Part shown: piece by piece, positions 24,741 through 33,377 of the stretch | Position numbering within the stretch: position 1 is the first letter of the stretch | Layout of the letters: every line of letters starts with the position of its first letter | Source: an uncultured Alphaproteobacteria bacterium | Lineage (GTDB): Bacteria; Pseudomonadota; Alphaproteobacteria; CAAGCB01; CAG-977 | NCBI GenBank assembly: GCA_944393745.1 | Contig: CALYBD010000016.1 | Location: forward strand, 1 to 50,038 | Length of the DNA: 50,038 nucleotides | Direction of reading: 5' to 3' | The notes under the pieces: model-generated | What the model was told of the DNA's origin: nothing | Seen by the model: only the letters and a program-made list of their open reading frames with translations | The model's database searches: none | Made by a program: the position numbers and the translations under genes

Positions 24741-24768
24741 AAGCAGCCCGTAACGGGCTGCTTTTTTT
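24741..24768 (+). terminator. Intrinsic terminator closing the phage module
   Basis: A perfect 10-bp stem (AAGCAGCCCG / CGGGCTGCTT) with loop TAA, followed by T's. Strong. Confidence 0.92.
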
Positions 24769-24879
24769 ATGCCGGAAAAAATTCAAAAACCGGATTTTAT
24801 GAATCAATGAAAAAGCACATACGTCATGATCACCAGGAAACGGATAGTTTTTCACAATATCGTTATAAGCAAAAATTTC

Positions 24880-24919
24880 AAACAAAGCGCTTTTTATACC
24901 CGGAATATTCGCTTTGTTT
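24880..24919 (-). terminator. Weak hairpin downstream of the Sel1 gene
   Basis: The 10-bp arms AAACAAAGCG and CGCTTTGTTT (24880-24889, 24910-24919) enclose a 20-nt loop. It could end the minus-strand Sel1 transcript, but the U-run is poor. The rest of 24769-24990 shows no convincing gene. Confidence 0.35.
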
Positions 24920-24990
24920 AAAGCGTTTGCGGCACCGATTAAAGAATTATCCTGCCTGTCTTTCTTTCCTTTGTGTGAAAAAAACTTTTA

Positions 24991-25776
24991 TCAGGGAGTT
25001 GCAGCTATTCTTGCCGGTCTGACACGTCTTTCCGTTTCGGTTTGCGTTTGTTCTTCTTCGTTTTGTCTTCGTGACCGTCTGCGCCGGCGACGGGGAGCTT
25101 CTTCGTCCATGTTGACTTCTTCCACGCCTTGTTCTTTTGCTTCTTTCGCCCTTTGATCACGGATCAAAGCTTCGATCAAAGGATTATCGAAGACGTTCTT
25201 TTCTTCTTCTTTTGTTTCATATTGTGAAATATCAACGCCGAAATCCATGTATTGCTGAGCAATTTGAGACTCCATTCTTTCAAGATGTTCCTGTTGGCGC
25301 TGATTAAACAGTTCGATTAAATCCAACGTGCTCTGGATCATCGGGTTGGCCAGAGAAATCTCATCAAGAGACATACGGGCTTCAAGTTGATTACGGAACG
25401 GAACGGCTTCCTGATTTCCCAGTAAAACAGCCGTTTGATACCATTTATAAGCAAAAATATTGCTTTGACTGACACCGTTGCCCTGTTCGTATAATTTCCC
25501 TAATTCAAGTTGGGACGGTGTATGGTTTCTCATCGCAGCGGAGGTAAAGCAATCCGCTGCCGCCATATAGGCGTCCATGTTGGCATCGCTTAACAGCAGC
25601 ATACCGCGTTCATATAGTGCCGCGGGGTCTGTCATTTTGGCGCACACGGCGCTGGCATTAATATATTTTGCCAGCATGTTTTCCTGATCTCCTTCCGAAT
25701 CTTTAAAGCTTGACTGTGCATAAGCGCTGCCGGATCCGATAAAAAAGAACAAAAAAAGAAGAAATGCCTTGAACAC
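24991..25776 (-). CDS. Exported Sel1-repeat protein with arginine-rich tail
   Basis: A 261-residue protein. Residues 1-20 are a signal peptide ending AYA. Tetratrico-like Sel1 repeats occupy about 50-125 (AALYERGMLLL..., QLELGKLYEQGNGVSQSNIFAYKWYQTAVLLG), followed by a helical region with QRQQEHLERMESQIAQQ, then an acidic part and a tail with six consecutive Arg (PRRRRRRSRRQ) in a Glu/Arg context. Start is GTG 25776 with AAGGAT upstream. Such proteins usually scaffold protein contacts in the periplasm; no partner is evident. Probably host, not phage. Confidence 0.75.
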   Translation of the reverse strand: MFKAFLLFLFFFIGSGSAYAQSSFKDSEGDQENMLAKYINASAVCAKMTDPAALYERGMLLLSDANMDAYMAAADCFTSAAMRNHTPSQLELGKLYEQGNGVSQSNIFAYKWYQTAVLLGNQEAVPFRNQLEARMSLDEISLANPMIQSTLDLIELFNQRQQEHLERMESQIAQQYMDFGVDISQYETKEEEKNVFDNPLIEALIRDQRAKEAKEQGVEEVNMDEEAPRRRRRRSRRQNEEEQTQTETERRVRPARIAATP

Positions 25777-25811
25777 GGGATCATATCCTTAAATAATAGG
25801 TTATTTCATTA

Positions 25812-25833
25812 ACGACGGGGCGTCGTCTTTTTT
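25812..25833 (+). terminator. Hairpin in the leader of the DsbD-like gene
   Basis: A 6-bp stem (ACGACG / CGTCGT) with loop GGG, then CTTTTTT. It sits 26 nt upstream of the dsbD-like start and points toward it, so it could attenuate that gene or block read-through. Confidence 0.45.
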
Positions 25834-25858
25834 AAAGTTTAAGCTAAACGGGCAAAAA

Positions 25859-27898
25859 ATGAAACGGCTTTTATATATTTTTTCTTTTTTTCTGATTTTT
25901 ACCGCGTCGTGTGCACGGGCGCAAAGCACGGGCGGTGCGGAATTGCTGGCACAAAGAGAAAACATCATGCCGGGCCAGACGTTTTATCTGGCATTAAAGC
26001 TGACACTGCCGCGTGCCAGTCACGTTTATTGGAAAAATCCGGGTGATGCGGGGGAAGCCATTCGTTTGGATCTGAATTTGCCGGAAGGGTTCCGGGAAAC
26101 GGGGCGTTATTGGCCGGCGCCGGAAAAATTTAAAATCGGTTCGTTTACGGAATACGGTTATCGCGATAAAGCTTATCTGTTGATAAAAATTCAGGCGCCC
26201 CGGGATTTACCGGCAGGGGAAATATTGACGATTTCCGGCCGGGCAAGCTGGTTGGTCTGCCGCAATGAGTGTATTCCCATGGCGCAAGAAGTTGCCGCTT
26301 TGATCGCTGTCGGACAGGGAAAAGACGGACAGGATAATGCGGAAGTCGCCCGGGTCATTTCCGCACTGCCGGCAGAGGAAAAAGACGCGGTCTTTTTTGA
26401 AACGCCGGATTCTTTGATTTTATCTCTTTTTATGCCGGAACAGGCCGAAAGCGCTTATTTTTTCCCGGCCGATCCGAAAGTACTGACATATTCCGCCTCT
26501 CAAAATATGAAGTCGGCGGACAAAAAAGCGTATTTGTTTATGAAAAAAGCGCCGGCGGAATTTTTTGTTCCGTCTGAACAGCTGAACGGAACGATTGTTT
26601 TTTATAATGTTCAGGGGGAACAGATTCGAACGGCGGACGTAAGCGCGCGCAAAACGGACGAAAATCTGCCGGTGTTTTCGGAACCGTTTATTTTGTTTGA
26701 TTTTGTAACGGCATTATTGTTTGCTTTTCTGGGCGGTGTTTTATTAAATCTGATGCCGTGTGTTTTTCCCGTACTGTCGTTAAAGGCGTTTCGTTTGTTA
26801 AATGCCGGGCAGAATGTTTCATCTGCACAGCGGCGCCGAGCGGGGCTTTATTATACGGCGGGAATTTTGCTGTCTTTCGCCGCCATCGGTTTTGTTTTAA
26901 TTGCTTTGCGTGCGGCGGGGTCGCAAATGGGGTGGGGCTTTCAACTGCAATATCCGCCGTTCGTATTGGGTTTAAGCCTGTTTATTTTTTTCCTGGGACT
27001 TGTTTTTTCCGATATTGTCAGTATCGGGGAAAGGTTATCGGCCTTTAGTCTGAATGTCGGCCGGAATTGGGGCGATTTCGGAACGGGAGTTCTGGCTGTC
27101 TTGGTGGCGACACCGTGTGCGGCGCCGTTTATGGGAACGGCTTTGGGGTATGGATTGATGAATCCGGCCGCCGTGACGATCTGTGTTTTTTTGGCAATGG
27201 GGCTGGGGCTGGCTTTTCCGTTTTTGTTGCTGGATTTTTATCCGTCTCTGGGACGTTTTTTGCCCAAAGCAGGATCATGGATGGTATTGTTTCGGCAGTT
27301 TTTGGCTTTTCCGTTATATGCCGCATCGGCCTGGCTGCTGTGGGTATTGGCCGCGCAAGAGGGCAGTTCCGCTTTGGCGGCCGGGCTGTGCTGTCTGGTT
27401 TGTATAGCTTTTGCCGCCTGGCTGTCCGCAGCGGCGGGGCAAAGAAAAAAGTTAAGAAAAGTCTCTTTTGCCGTGACGGGATCGGTCGTTTTGCTGGTTT
27501 GTTTTTGCCTGTATTCGCTTTCTCCCGTCCGTGTCAATGAAAAGCATGAAACGGGAATCGAATGGCTGACATATAACACGGAAAGCATTCAGGAATACAG
27601 ACGTGCGGGAGTACCGGTCTTTATTAAATTCTCGGCCAAATGGTGTCTGACGTGCCTGGTGAATGAAAAAACGGCTTTTTCGTCGCGTGCGCTGGCGGAA
27701 GTGTTTCGTCAAAAAGGCGTGGTTGCTTTTTATGCGGACTGGACCAGTCGCAGCGATGAAATTACCGCGGCATTGGAAAGCTTCGGCCGCGGCGGGATTC
27801 CGTTATATGTTTACTATGGTCCTCATGCGCGGGAACCGGTTATTTTACCGCAGATTATAACGGAAAAAACGGTGCTTTCTTTAATTGACGGACTGTGA
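25859..27898 (+). CDS. DsbD/ScsB-type thiol-disulfide interchange protein
   Basis: A 679-residue membrane reductase that carries electrons from cytoplasmic thioredoxin to periplasmic targets. It has a signal peptide (1-22), a periplasmic N-domain with a Cys pair (LVCRNECIPM, about 140), a central eight-helix transport domain with Cys at LNLMPCVFP and VATPCAAP (about 300 and 420), and a C-terminal thioredoxin-like domain with the active site W-C-L-T-C (KWCLTC, about 597). The N-domain style is closer to ScsB than to E. coli DsbD. No clear ribosome site precedes the ATG. A DsbA-like protein lies at 13033. Confidence 0.88.
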   Translation: MKRLLYIFSFFLIFTASCARAQSTGGAELLAQRENIMPGQTFYLALKLTLPRASHVYWKNPGDAGEAIRLDLNLPEGFRETGRYWPAPEKFKIGSFTEYGYRDKAYLLIKIQAPRDLPAGEILTISGRASWLVCRNECIPMAQEVAALIAVGQGKDGQDNAEVARVISALPAEEKDAVFFETPDSLILSLFMPEQAESAYFFPADPKVLTYSASQNMKSADKKAYLFMKKAPAEFFVPSEQLNGTIVFYNVQGEQIRTADVSARKTDENLPVFSEPFILFDFVTALLFAFLGGVLLNLMPCVFPVLSLKAFRLLNAGQNVSSAQRRRAGLYYTAGILLSFAAIGFVLIALRAAGSQMGWGFQLQYPPFVLGLSLFIFFLGLVFSDIVSIGERLSAFSLNVGRNWGDFGTGVLAVLVATPCAAPFMGTALGYGLMNPAAVTICVFLAMGLGLAFPFLLLDFYPSLGRFLPKAGSWMVLFRQFLAFPLYAASAWLLWVLAAQEGSSALAAGLCCLVCIAFAAWLSAAAGQRKKLRKVSFAVTGSVVLLVCFCLYSLSPVRVNEKHETGIEWLTYNTESIQEYRRAGVPVFIKFSAKWCLTCLVNEKTAFSSRALAEVFRQKGVVAFYADWTSRSDEITAALESFGRGGIPLYVYYGPHAREPVILPQIITEKTVLSLIDGL

Positions 27899-29359
27899 TT
27901 ATTTCGGAGGAACGCCTTGTTTTGCAACGATTGTTACGGTATGGGGAAAGATCTCTTTACCGTCCGGGACGTTTTGAGGCTCAAATCGAATTAAAGCCGA
28001 ACCGGGTCTGCGAATAACGAACCGCCGACTCAGCCAGCTTTCCCGGCGTGCCGTTTGGGCCGATAACGGCGTTAGGACAAAAGAACCGTCTGCGGCCAGT
28101 ACCTTGCCCGGATCACGGATTTTCAGCCGGTATCCGGTATTTTTAATATACATATGACCGCCTTTGCGCGTGGCATCTGTTTCATGCAACGGCGTATAAA
28201 CGGTCAGTGTCAGAATATCCCCGACCATGACGGGAACGGCGCTGTTTTCATCGGTTAAAGTTAAATGGATAAAACGGGGATCCGACGGCCTGAAGTACAG
28301 TGCCGTAATCGCCTGCGTTTCCTGCGGCGCGGGGGCGGGCAAAGATTTTCCCTTTAAATTCGGATTTCTTTTGCCGGGTTTTTTGACACCGACCCAATCA
28401 GGCATCAAAGGAAAAAAAGTTTTATATCTGTTGTCAAAGGCGTCTTTTCGGATAAATTTCATAAAAGGCGTTTCTTCAATCATTTCTTTCGGCGGCAACG
28501 GCAGATCGGCCGGGACATCAAATTGTTCCGTTTCCCGGGCGGACAAAACGGGCGTCAGCCATGACGGTCTGAATTTTTCCAGATAAGCCGTTTGCAAAGG
28601 GGATAATTGCTTTTCCGATTGCGTCAGCAGCTCTTTCATACGGGCATATTTTTTTTTGTCGTTGTCCGGATCGATCCTGTTCAGCCCTAGTTCGGCCAAC
28701 AGACGCGCCTGCAGAAAATCTTTTTGATCGGCATACAGCAGTCCCAGATTGTAAAAAGCCTTGACGTTATTTTTTAAAACGGCTTTTTTCAGCAATTCTT
28801 CGGCTTTTTTTTCGTCTTTTTTTATGCCGATACCGAATCTAAAATAAACCCCCAAAGAATTCAGAGCATCAGGATTGCCGGTTTCGGCGGCCTGTTGAAA
28901 AAAGCGGGCTGCCGCATTAAAATTTAAATTTGCGCCGCGTCCTTCCTGATGCAGCAATCCCATTTGAAAAGCTGCCGAAGCATTGCCGCGTTTGGCCCGA
29001 TCGTTTAAAGAATGCACATACATGGCGCCCGAAAAACCGCTGATTTGTTCATTAAAACGGTCAATCATGGCAATTTTGTCAAACTGAGACAAATCCCCCT
29101 TATCAAGAGCGTTTAAGAAAAGATCGTATGATCGGGATTGATCTTTTTGTTCTGTTTGCATTAAAGAACAGATTTTGACGACATATGCGGCGATCGGCTG
29201 TGTTTTTTCGTATTTTTTCATAATCCGCAAAGCTTCTTTGCAGTTGCCTGCGTTAAAAGCTTCCACGCCGACATCAAAAGAATCCCGTTCTGTTGTTTGC
29301 GCCGCGGCAGCCGTGTAAAAGAAAAAGGAAATAAAAGCGGATAAGACGACAATTTTCAT
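27899..29359 (-). CDS. Exported Sel1-repeat protein with C-terminal beta domain
   Basis: A 486-residue secreted protein. Residues 1-20 are a signal peptide (ending AAA-QT). Sel1 repeats cover about 115-230 (AAFQMGLLHQEGRG..FFQQAAETG..ALNSLGVYFRFGIG, KAFYNLGLLYADQ). A Pro-rich linker leads to a beta-rich C-domain (about 345-486) that might bind sugar or protein. It overlaps the 29356 gene by 4 nt and its stop touches the dsbD-like stop. Role unknown. Confidence 0.72.
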   Translation of the reverse strand: MKIVVLSAFISFFFYTAAAAQTTERDSFDVGVEAFNAGNCKEALRIMKKYEKTQPIAAYVVKICSLMQTEQKDQSRSYDLFLNALDKGDLSQFDKIAMIDRFNEQISGFSGAMYVHSLNDRAKRGNASAAFQMGLLHQEGRGANLNFNAAARFFQQAAETGNPDALNSLGVYFRFGIGIKKDEKKAEELLKKAVLKNNVKAFYNLGLLYADQKDFLQARLLAELGLNRIDPDNDKKKYARMKELLTQSEKQLSPLQTAYLEKFRPSWLTPVLSARETEQFDVPADLPLPPKEMIEETPFMKFIRKDAFDNRYKTFFPLMPDWVGVKKPGKRNPNLKGKSLPAPAPQETQAITALYFRPSDPRFIHLTLTDENSAVPVMVGDILTLTVYTPLHETDATRKGGHMYIKNTGYRLKIRDPGKVLAADGSFVLTPLSAQTARRESWLSRRFVIRRPGSALIRFEPQNVPDGKEIFPHTVTIVAKQGVPPK

Positions 29360-30048
29360 TGCGAAGCTTTGGGAATATAGTTTGCCGGCAGATTTCGGAA
29401 AATATTTTCAAATTTTTTCTGTTCCTGAATGCTTTTTTCCCATCTGGCCGCCGTATAAGGATTCGCCGTGATTTGATCTGATCCGTTTTTATAAATGACG
29501 GACAAAGCGATTTTGGCATTAATATCTCCTTGTTGGGCGGCTTTTTTATAAAAGGAAACGGCTTTGTTCATATCTTTTTCAACGTAGGTGCCGTTTTCAT
29601 ACCATCCGGCCAGCATCATTTGGGCTTCGGAATCTCCGTTTTCAGCGGCCTTTTTTGCATATTCCGCCCCTTTTTCAAGATCCTGAACAACATGTATGCC
29701 GTTAATATATATAATGGCCAAAGTCGTTTGAGCCGGTGCATAACCGGCTTTGGCTGCTTTTTCGTAATAAGACAGCGCCAACGGAATATTAACGGGCATT
29801 CCTTTGCCGGAAAAATTCATGGCCCCCAGCGCAAAAGCAGCTTCGGGCGCATTCAAAACATCAGCCTGGGCAAAATAAGTTATTGCCTGTTTAAAATCTC
29901 CTTGTTCATAAAGACTCAACGCTCGTTCCAATGGATTATAAGAAAAATCGGCAGGCTTTTGGCGCAGAAATAAAAACAAGGTTGCCAAAAGCAAAATTCC
30001 GACAAGGCCGAGCGCCTTGTAAAGCGAAGTCCGTTCTTTTTCCTGCAT
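29356..30048 (-). CDS. Membrane-anchored Sel1-repeat protein
   Basis: A 230-residue protein with one membrane anchor (about 11-28, LGLVGILLLATLFLFL) and at least four Sel1 repeats in the periplasmic part (AALYE.., ALSYYEKAAKAGYAPAQTTLAIIYINGIHV, EGAEYAKKAAENGDSEAQMMLAGWYENGTYV, AVSFYKKAAQQGDINAKIALSVIYKNG). The gene starts the two-gene minus-strand unit, with AAGGAT before the ATG, and is coupled (ATGA) to the second Sel1 gene. A shared periplasmic assembly is plausible. Confidence 0.78.
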   Translation of the reverse strand: MQEKERTSLYKALGLVGILLLATLFLFLRQKPADFSYNPLERALSLYEQGDFKQAITYFAQADVLNAPEAAFALGAMNFSGKGMPVNIPLALSYYEKAAKAGYAPAQTTLAIIYINGIHVVQDLEKGAEYAKKAAENGDSEAQMMLAGWYENGTYVEKDMNKAVSFYKKAAQQGDINAKIALSVIYKNGSDQITANPYTAARWEKSIQEQKKFENIFRNLPANYIPKASQ

Positions 30049-30123
30049 ACGTCTAATCCTTGTTTTTTGCCTTTTCCCGCAATCGCAGTATAAACGGTCA
30101 AACGTTTTTAAAAAGTAAAAAGA

Positions 30124-30152
30124 TTGAAAAAAACATACTTTTCTGTTAGCTT
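30124..30152 (+). promoter_or_regulatory. Candidate promoter of murL-murD2
   Basis: TTGAAA (30124-30129), 17-nt spacer, TAGCTT (30147-30152), 28 nt before the murL start, which has AGGAGG. Confidence 0.45.
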
Positions 30153-30179
30153 TAAACGCCTTTTGACAGGAGGTTTCTT

Positions 30180-31571
30180 ATGCTGTTTCTTCAGCGCGAT
30201 CAGGTTCGGTCATTTCATTTTACGCGTTGTTTTTTTGACGAAAAAGCAAAAACGGCTCATCTGTGTTATGCTTTTAACAACGGAGCAATGACATTTAAAG
30301 AAACAATCTGTTTTCATCAGGCACCCGATTTTGATACGCCGGAACGCCGTCATGCCTTTGAACAGTGTCTGCGTTTTTTGCATCTGGCGGCCGGCGTCAG
30401 CTATTATAAAGCGTTCGTTCCCGAACGGATCAAGGTTGATTCAACCGAATTAACCAAAGAAGAGGCCGCGTTTTTTAATTTGTTTTATACGGCCGGACTG
30501 GGGGAATTTTCATACAGAAACAATGTTTCTTTGAATATTTCGTTTCCCTTTGCCGATCATGTCGTGCGTGAAAAAACGGATCTTCGGTTAAAAAAACGGG
30601 CTGTCGTTCCCGTCGGCGGCGGCAAGGATTCGATTGTTTCCGTCGAAACATTAAAATCCGTCGGCCTTGCGCCTGTTTTGTTTTCGGTGGGATTGCCCCG
30701 CCCGATCAAAGAAACGATTGAAATATCCGGTCTTTCTTCAATTTTGGTGACACGACATATTTCGCCGGATTTAACGACGCTTAACAATCAGGCGGTTCGA
30801 TACGGCGCGTTAAACGGTCATGTGCCCGTTACGGGCATTATTGCTTTTATTTTAATGGCGGCGGCCGTGTTGTATGATTTTTCGGACGCGGTTTTATCAA
30901 ACGAACGTTCGGCCAATGCCGGCAATACGGAAAAAGACGGCCGGATTATTAATCATCAATGGAGCAAATCGCTGGAATTTGAAAAAGCCTTTCAGCAATT
31001 AACGGCACCCGTCATAAAAGATTTTCGTTATTTTTCCCTGCTTCGGCCTTTGTCCGAACTGGCGATTGCCAAATTGTTTTCCCGAACGCGAAAATACGAC
31101 ATGATTTTTACCAGCTGTAACAAAGCTTTTAAATTGGACGAAAAAAAACGGCTGGATCGCTGGTGCGCCGACTGTGACAAATGTCGTTTCGTTTTTTTGG
31201 CGTTGGCTCCTTTTATGGAAAAGGAAAAGCTGATTCGCATTTTCGGCCGCAATTTGCTGGACGATCTTTCGCAGCAACGAGGGTATGAAGAATTGCTGGG
31301 GTTGTCGGCGTTTAAACCGTTTGAATGTGTCGGCGAAATTGAAGAATCGGTTTTGGCTTTTTTGATGTTGGCGGACAATCCGGCCTGGCAGGGCGATGCC
31401 GTTATCAAGGCTTTGGCCGATCGGCTGCGGCAGCGTTGGGGAAAAAAACGGGAAAGTTTGTTTGAAAAAATTTTTACATTGTCGGATAATCATCTGATAC
31501 CGGAGGAATATGCTGATGTTATTGGAATCTTTGAAAAACAAACCGGTTACGGTATGGGGAAACGGAGTTGA
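30180..31571 (+). CDS. murL: UDP-MurNAc-L-Ala-L-Glu epimerase (MurL)
   Basis: A 463-residue enzyme that epimerises the terminal L-Glu of UDP-MurNAc-L-Ala-L-Glu to D-Glu, replacing the glutamate racemase route of peptidoglycan synthesis (pathway described in Xanthomonas). It has a PP-loop-like ATP site (VVPVGGGKDSIVS, 142-154), the segments GALNGHVPVTGI and SNERSANAGNT, and a C-terminal Cys cluster WCADCDKCRF (about 327-336), as in the MurL family. AGGAGG precedes the ATG. It overlaps murD2 by 56 nt, and the two form the complete bypass pathway. Confidence 0.88.
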   Translation: MLFLQRDQVRSFHFTRCFFDEKAKTAHLCYAFNNGAMTFKETICFHQAPDFDTPERRHAFEQCLRFLHLAAGVSYYKAFVPERIKVDSTELTKEEAAFFNLFYTAGLGEFSYRNNVSLNISFPFADHVVREKTDLRLKKRAVVPVGGGKDSIVSVETLKSVGLAPVLFSVGLPRPIKETIEISGLSSILVTRHISPDLTTLNNQAVRYGALNGHVPVTGIIAFILMAAAVLYDFSDAVLSNERSANAGNTEKDGRIINHQWSKSLEFEKAFQQLTAPVIKDFRYFSLLRPLSELAIAKLFSRTRKYDMIFTSCNKAFKLDEKKRLDRWCADCDKCRFVFLALAPFMEKEKLIRIFGRNLLDDLSQQRGYEELLGLSAFKPFECVGEIEESVLAFLMLADNPAWQGDAVIKALADRLRQRWGKKRESLFEKIFTLSDNHLIPEEYADVIGIFEKQTGYGMGKRS

Positions 31572-32793
31572 AGGCCGCGCCGCAACGGCTTTTTTGGAAA
31601 AAAGAGGCTGTACGGTAACGGTTGTGGAAGATCCGGTATCCATTCCGTTTTCCGGCGTCATCGTCAAATCGCCGGGGATCAGTCTGTATCGTCATGAAAT
31701 CAAGATGGCAAAACAATACGGCGCCGTTTTTACTTCCGGTATTAATTTATTTATGGAAGCCGCTTTGTCTCAGCCGGAATATCGGCCTTTGCTGATCGGC
31801 GTCACGGGGACAAAAGGCAAATCAACAACGTCGTCTTTGATTGCGCATTTGCTGCGCGCGCAGGGAAACAGAGTCGCTTTATGCGGCAATATCGGCGAAC
31901 CGGCCATTTCCTATGCGGACGATCTGGGCGATTACGAAGTCGTCGTCGTTGAAATGTCCAGTTATCAATGCGCGGATTTGCAATACGCGTTTGATATTTC
32001 CGTTGTTTTAAACCTTTATCCCGAACATCTTGACTGGCATAAAACGCATGAACGGTATTTTCAGGACAAGCTGAATATTCTGTCGCATCGTTCCGCCGAA
32101 CAGGTGGCGGTTTTGAATTCTCAGGATCCGTTAACGGCAATTCATGTCAAAGATCCCGAAAATGCCGTTTATTTTGATGCGTTAAACACGATTCATGTGA
32201 TGGGGGATTATTTTTACAAAGGGGGACAAAAGCTGTTTAAAACGGACGTTGTGCCTTTGCGCGGCGATCATAACCTGAAAAATGTTTGTGCCGCTTTGAC
32301 GGTTGTCGAACAGGCCGGCGGAACGTTGTCGGAATGTGAGGAGGCTTTGAAAAGTTTTAAACCTTTGCCGCATCGGTTGCAGACCGTTGCCGTGAAAAAC
32401 GGGGTGACTTATGTGGACGACAGCATTTCAACGACGCCGGAAACGGCAATCGCTGCCCTGAAATCGTTCGGATATACCAATGTCATTTTGATTGCCGGCG
32501 GATTTGACAGGGAACAGGATTATAAAGAACTGGCTTCTTTTATTGTGCACGGCGGGGCGCGCGGCGTTGTTACTTTGCCGCAGACGGGGCAAAGACTGGC
32601 CGAAGCCATCTGGGACGAAGGCGGTGATGCCGTATCGGCCAGAAATATGAAGGACGCCGTTCAAAAGGCAGCTTCTTTGGCGCATTTCGGCGATGTTGTT
32701 CTTTTATCCCCGGCGGCGCCCAGTTACGGGGCTTATAAGGATTTTCAGGAACGCGGCAACGATTTCTTAAAATGCGTTAACGAACTGGAATAA
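31516..32793 (+). CDS. murD2: UDP-MurNAc-L-Ala--L-glutamate ligase (MurD2)
   Basis: A 425-residue Mur ligase that adds L-Glu (not D-Glu) to UDP-MurNAc-L-Ala using ATP. It shows the N-terminal Rossmann part (TVWGNGVEGRAATAFL), the P-loop GVTGTKGKSTTS (about 97), the conserved NLYPEHLDWH and the C-terminal domain with PHRLQTV and DDSISTTPETAIAAL. The specificity for L-Glu is inferred from its tight overlap with murL. I chose ATG 31516, since the GGAGG site is 9 nt upstream; ATG 31510 is too close to it. Confidence 0.85.
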   Translation: MLLESLKNKPVTVWGNGVEGRAATAFLEKRGCTVTVVEDPVSIPFSGVIVKSPGISLYRHEIKMAKQYGAVFTSGINLFMEAALSQPEYRPLLIGVTGTKGKSTTSSLIAHLLRAQGNRVALCGNIGEPAISYADDLGDYEVVVVEMSSYQCADLQYAFDISVVLNLYPEHLDWHKTHERYFQDKLNILSHRSAEQVAVLNSQDPLTAIHVKDPENAVYFDALNTIHVMGDYFYKGGQKLFKTDVVPLRGDHNLKNVCAALTVVEQAGGTLSECEEALKSFKPLPHRLQTVAVKNGVTYVDDSISTTPETAIAALKSFGYTNVILIAGGFDREQDYKELASFIVHGGARGVVTLPQTGQRLAEAIWDEGGDAVSARNMKDAVQKAASLAHFGDVVLLSPAAPSYGAYKDFQERGNDFLKCVNELE

Positions 32794-32798
32794 CGTCT

Positions 32799-33377
32799 TT
32801 ATTTTTTTCTTCTTCTGTTTGCAAAAGCGGTTCCGGCTCCTGCGGCGGCCAACATTCCCGAATAAGCTTTTGATGGAGATTCGCTTTTAGAAGAAGCCGT
32901 TATGGTCAAAGGGATATGTGTTTTCGGATTTGTTGCAACATATATGTGCCAACCGATCAAAAAAGCAGTACCGTAAGCCACCGTACGTATCTGAGATCTG
33001 TTTTCCTCCCAAGGAAAAGTTTCAGCCCAAAGAAGAATAAACAAACAAAAAAGAAGCGTTGTTTTGAAAAACAGATTTCCGTCAAAAAATAAAATGTAAA
33101 ACATTCTTTTTAATTCATAAAAATTTATTTCATAGTATCTTAATAAAGAAAAAGAAATAAAACAGATCAACAGTATAAACAGAAAATGAAATATAAGAGT
33201 TGTATATGTTTTATTGTTTTTGTTTTCTTTTAAAAGAATATTTTTGATCAAAGAAAATATTTTGATTGTAACAAAGGTTATTAAAAAGAGAAAAGAAAGA
33301 AACGGCAAATGGTGAAATTCCGGTGTAACGGCATACAAAAGGGAAAAGAAGCCGATAAAAATCAAAAAAATATTCAT
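32799..33377 (-). CDS. Hypothetical multi-span membrane protein
   Basis: A 192-residue protein with about five hydrophobic spans (about 1-20, 25-45, 60-80, 105-117, 130-147) and a low-complexity Ser/Ala/Gly C-terminus that ends in NRRRKK. Codon and base use is more AT-rich than neighbours, which may signal transfer or just membrane composition. It overlaps recR by 4 nt (ATGA) and ends 5 nt from murD2. I do not recognise it. Its place in the dnaX-ybaB-recR unit is by co-transcription only. Confidence 0.65.
   Translation of the reverse strand: MNIFLIFIGFFSLLYAVTPEFHHLPFLSFLFLITFVTIKIFSLIKNILLKENKNNKTYTTLIFHFLFILLICFISFSLLRYYEINFYELKRMFYILFFDGNLFFKTTLLFCLFILLWAETFPWEENRSQIRTVAYGTAFLIGWHIYVATNPKTHIPLTITASSKSESPSKAYSGMLAAAGAGTAFANRRRKK

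Noticed and set aside
15663-24768. Calling the module a complete, inducible prophage
   Set aside because: No terminase, integrase, repressor, replication genes or attachment repeats could be found in the window.
24807-25022. 71-residue basic frame after the phage terminator
   Set aside because: No ribosome site, overlaps the 3' end of the Sel1 gene, and composition unlike a real protein.
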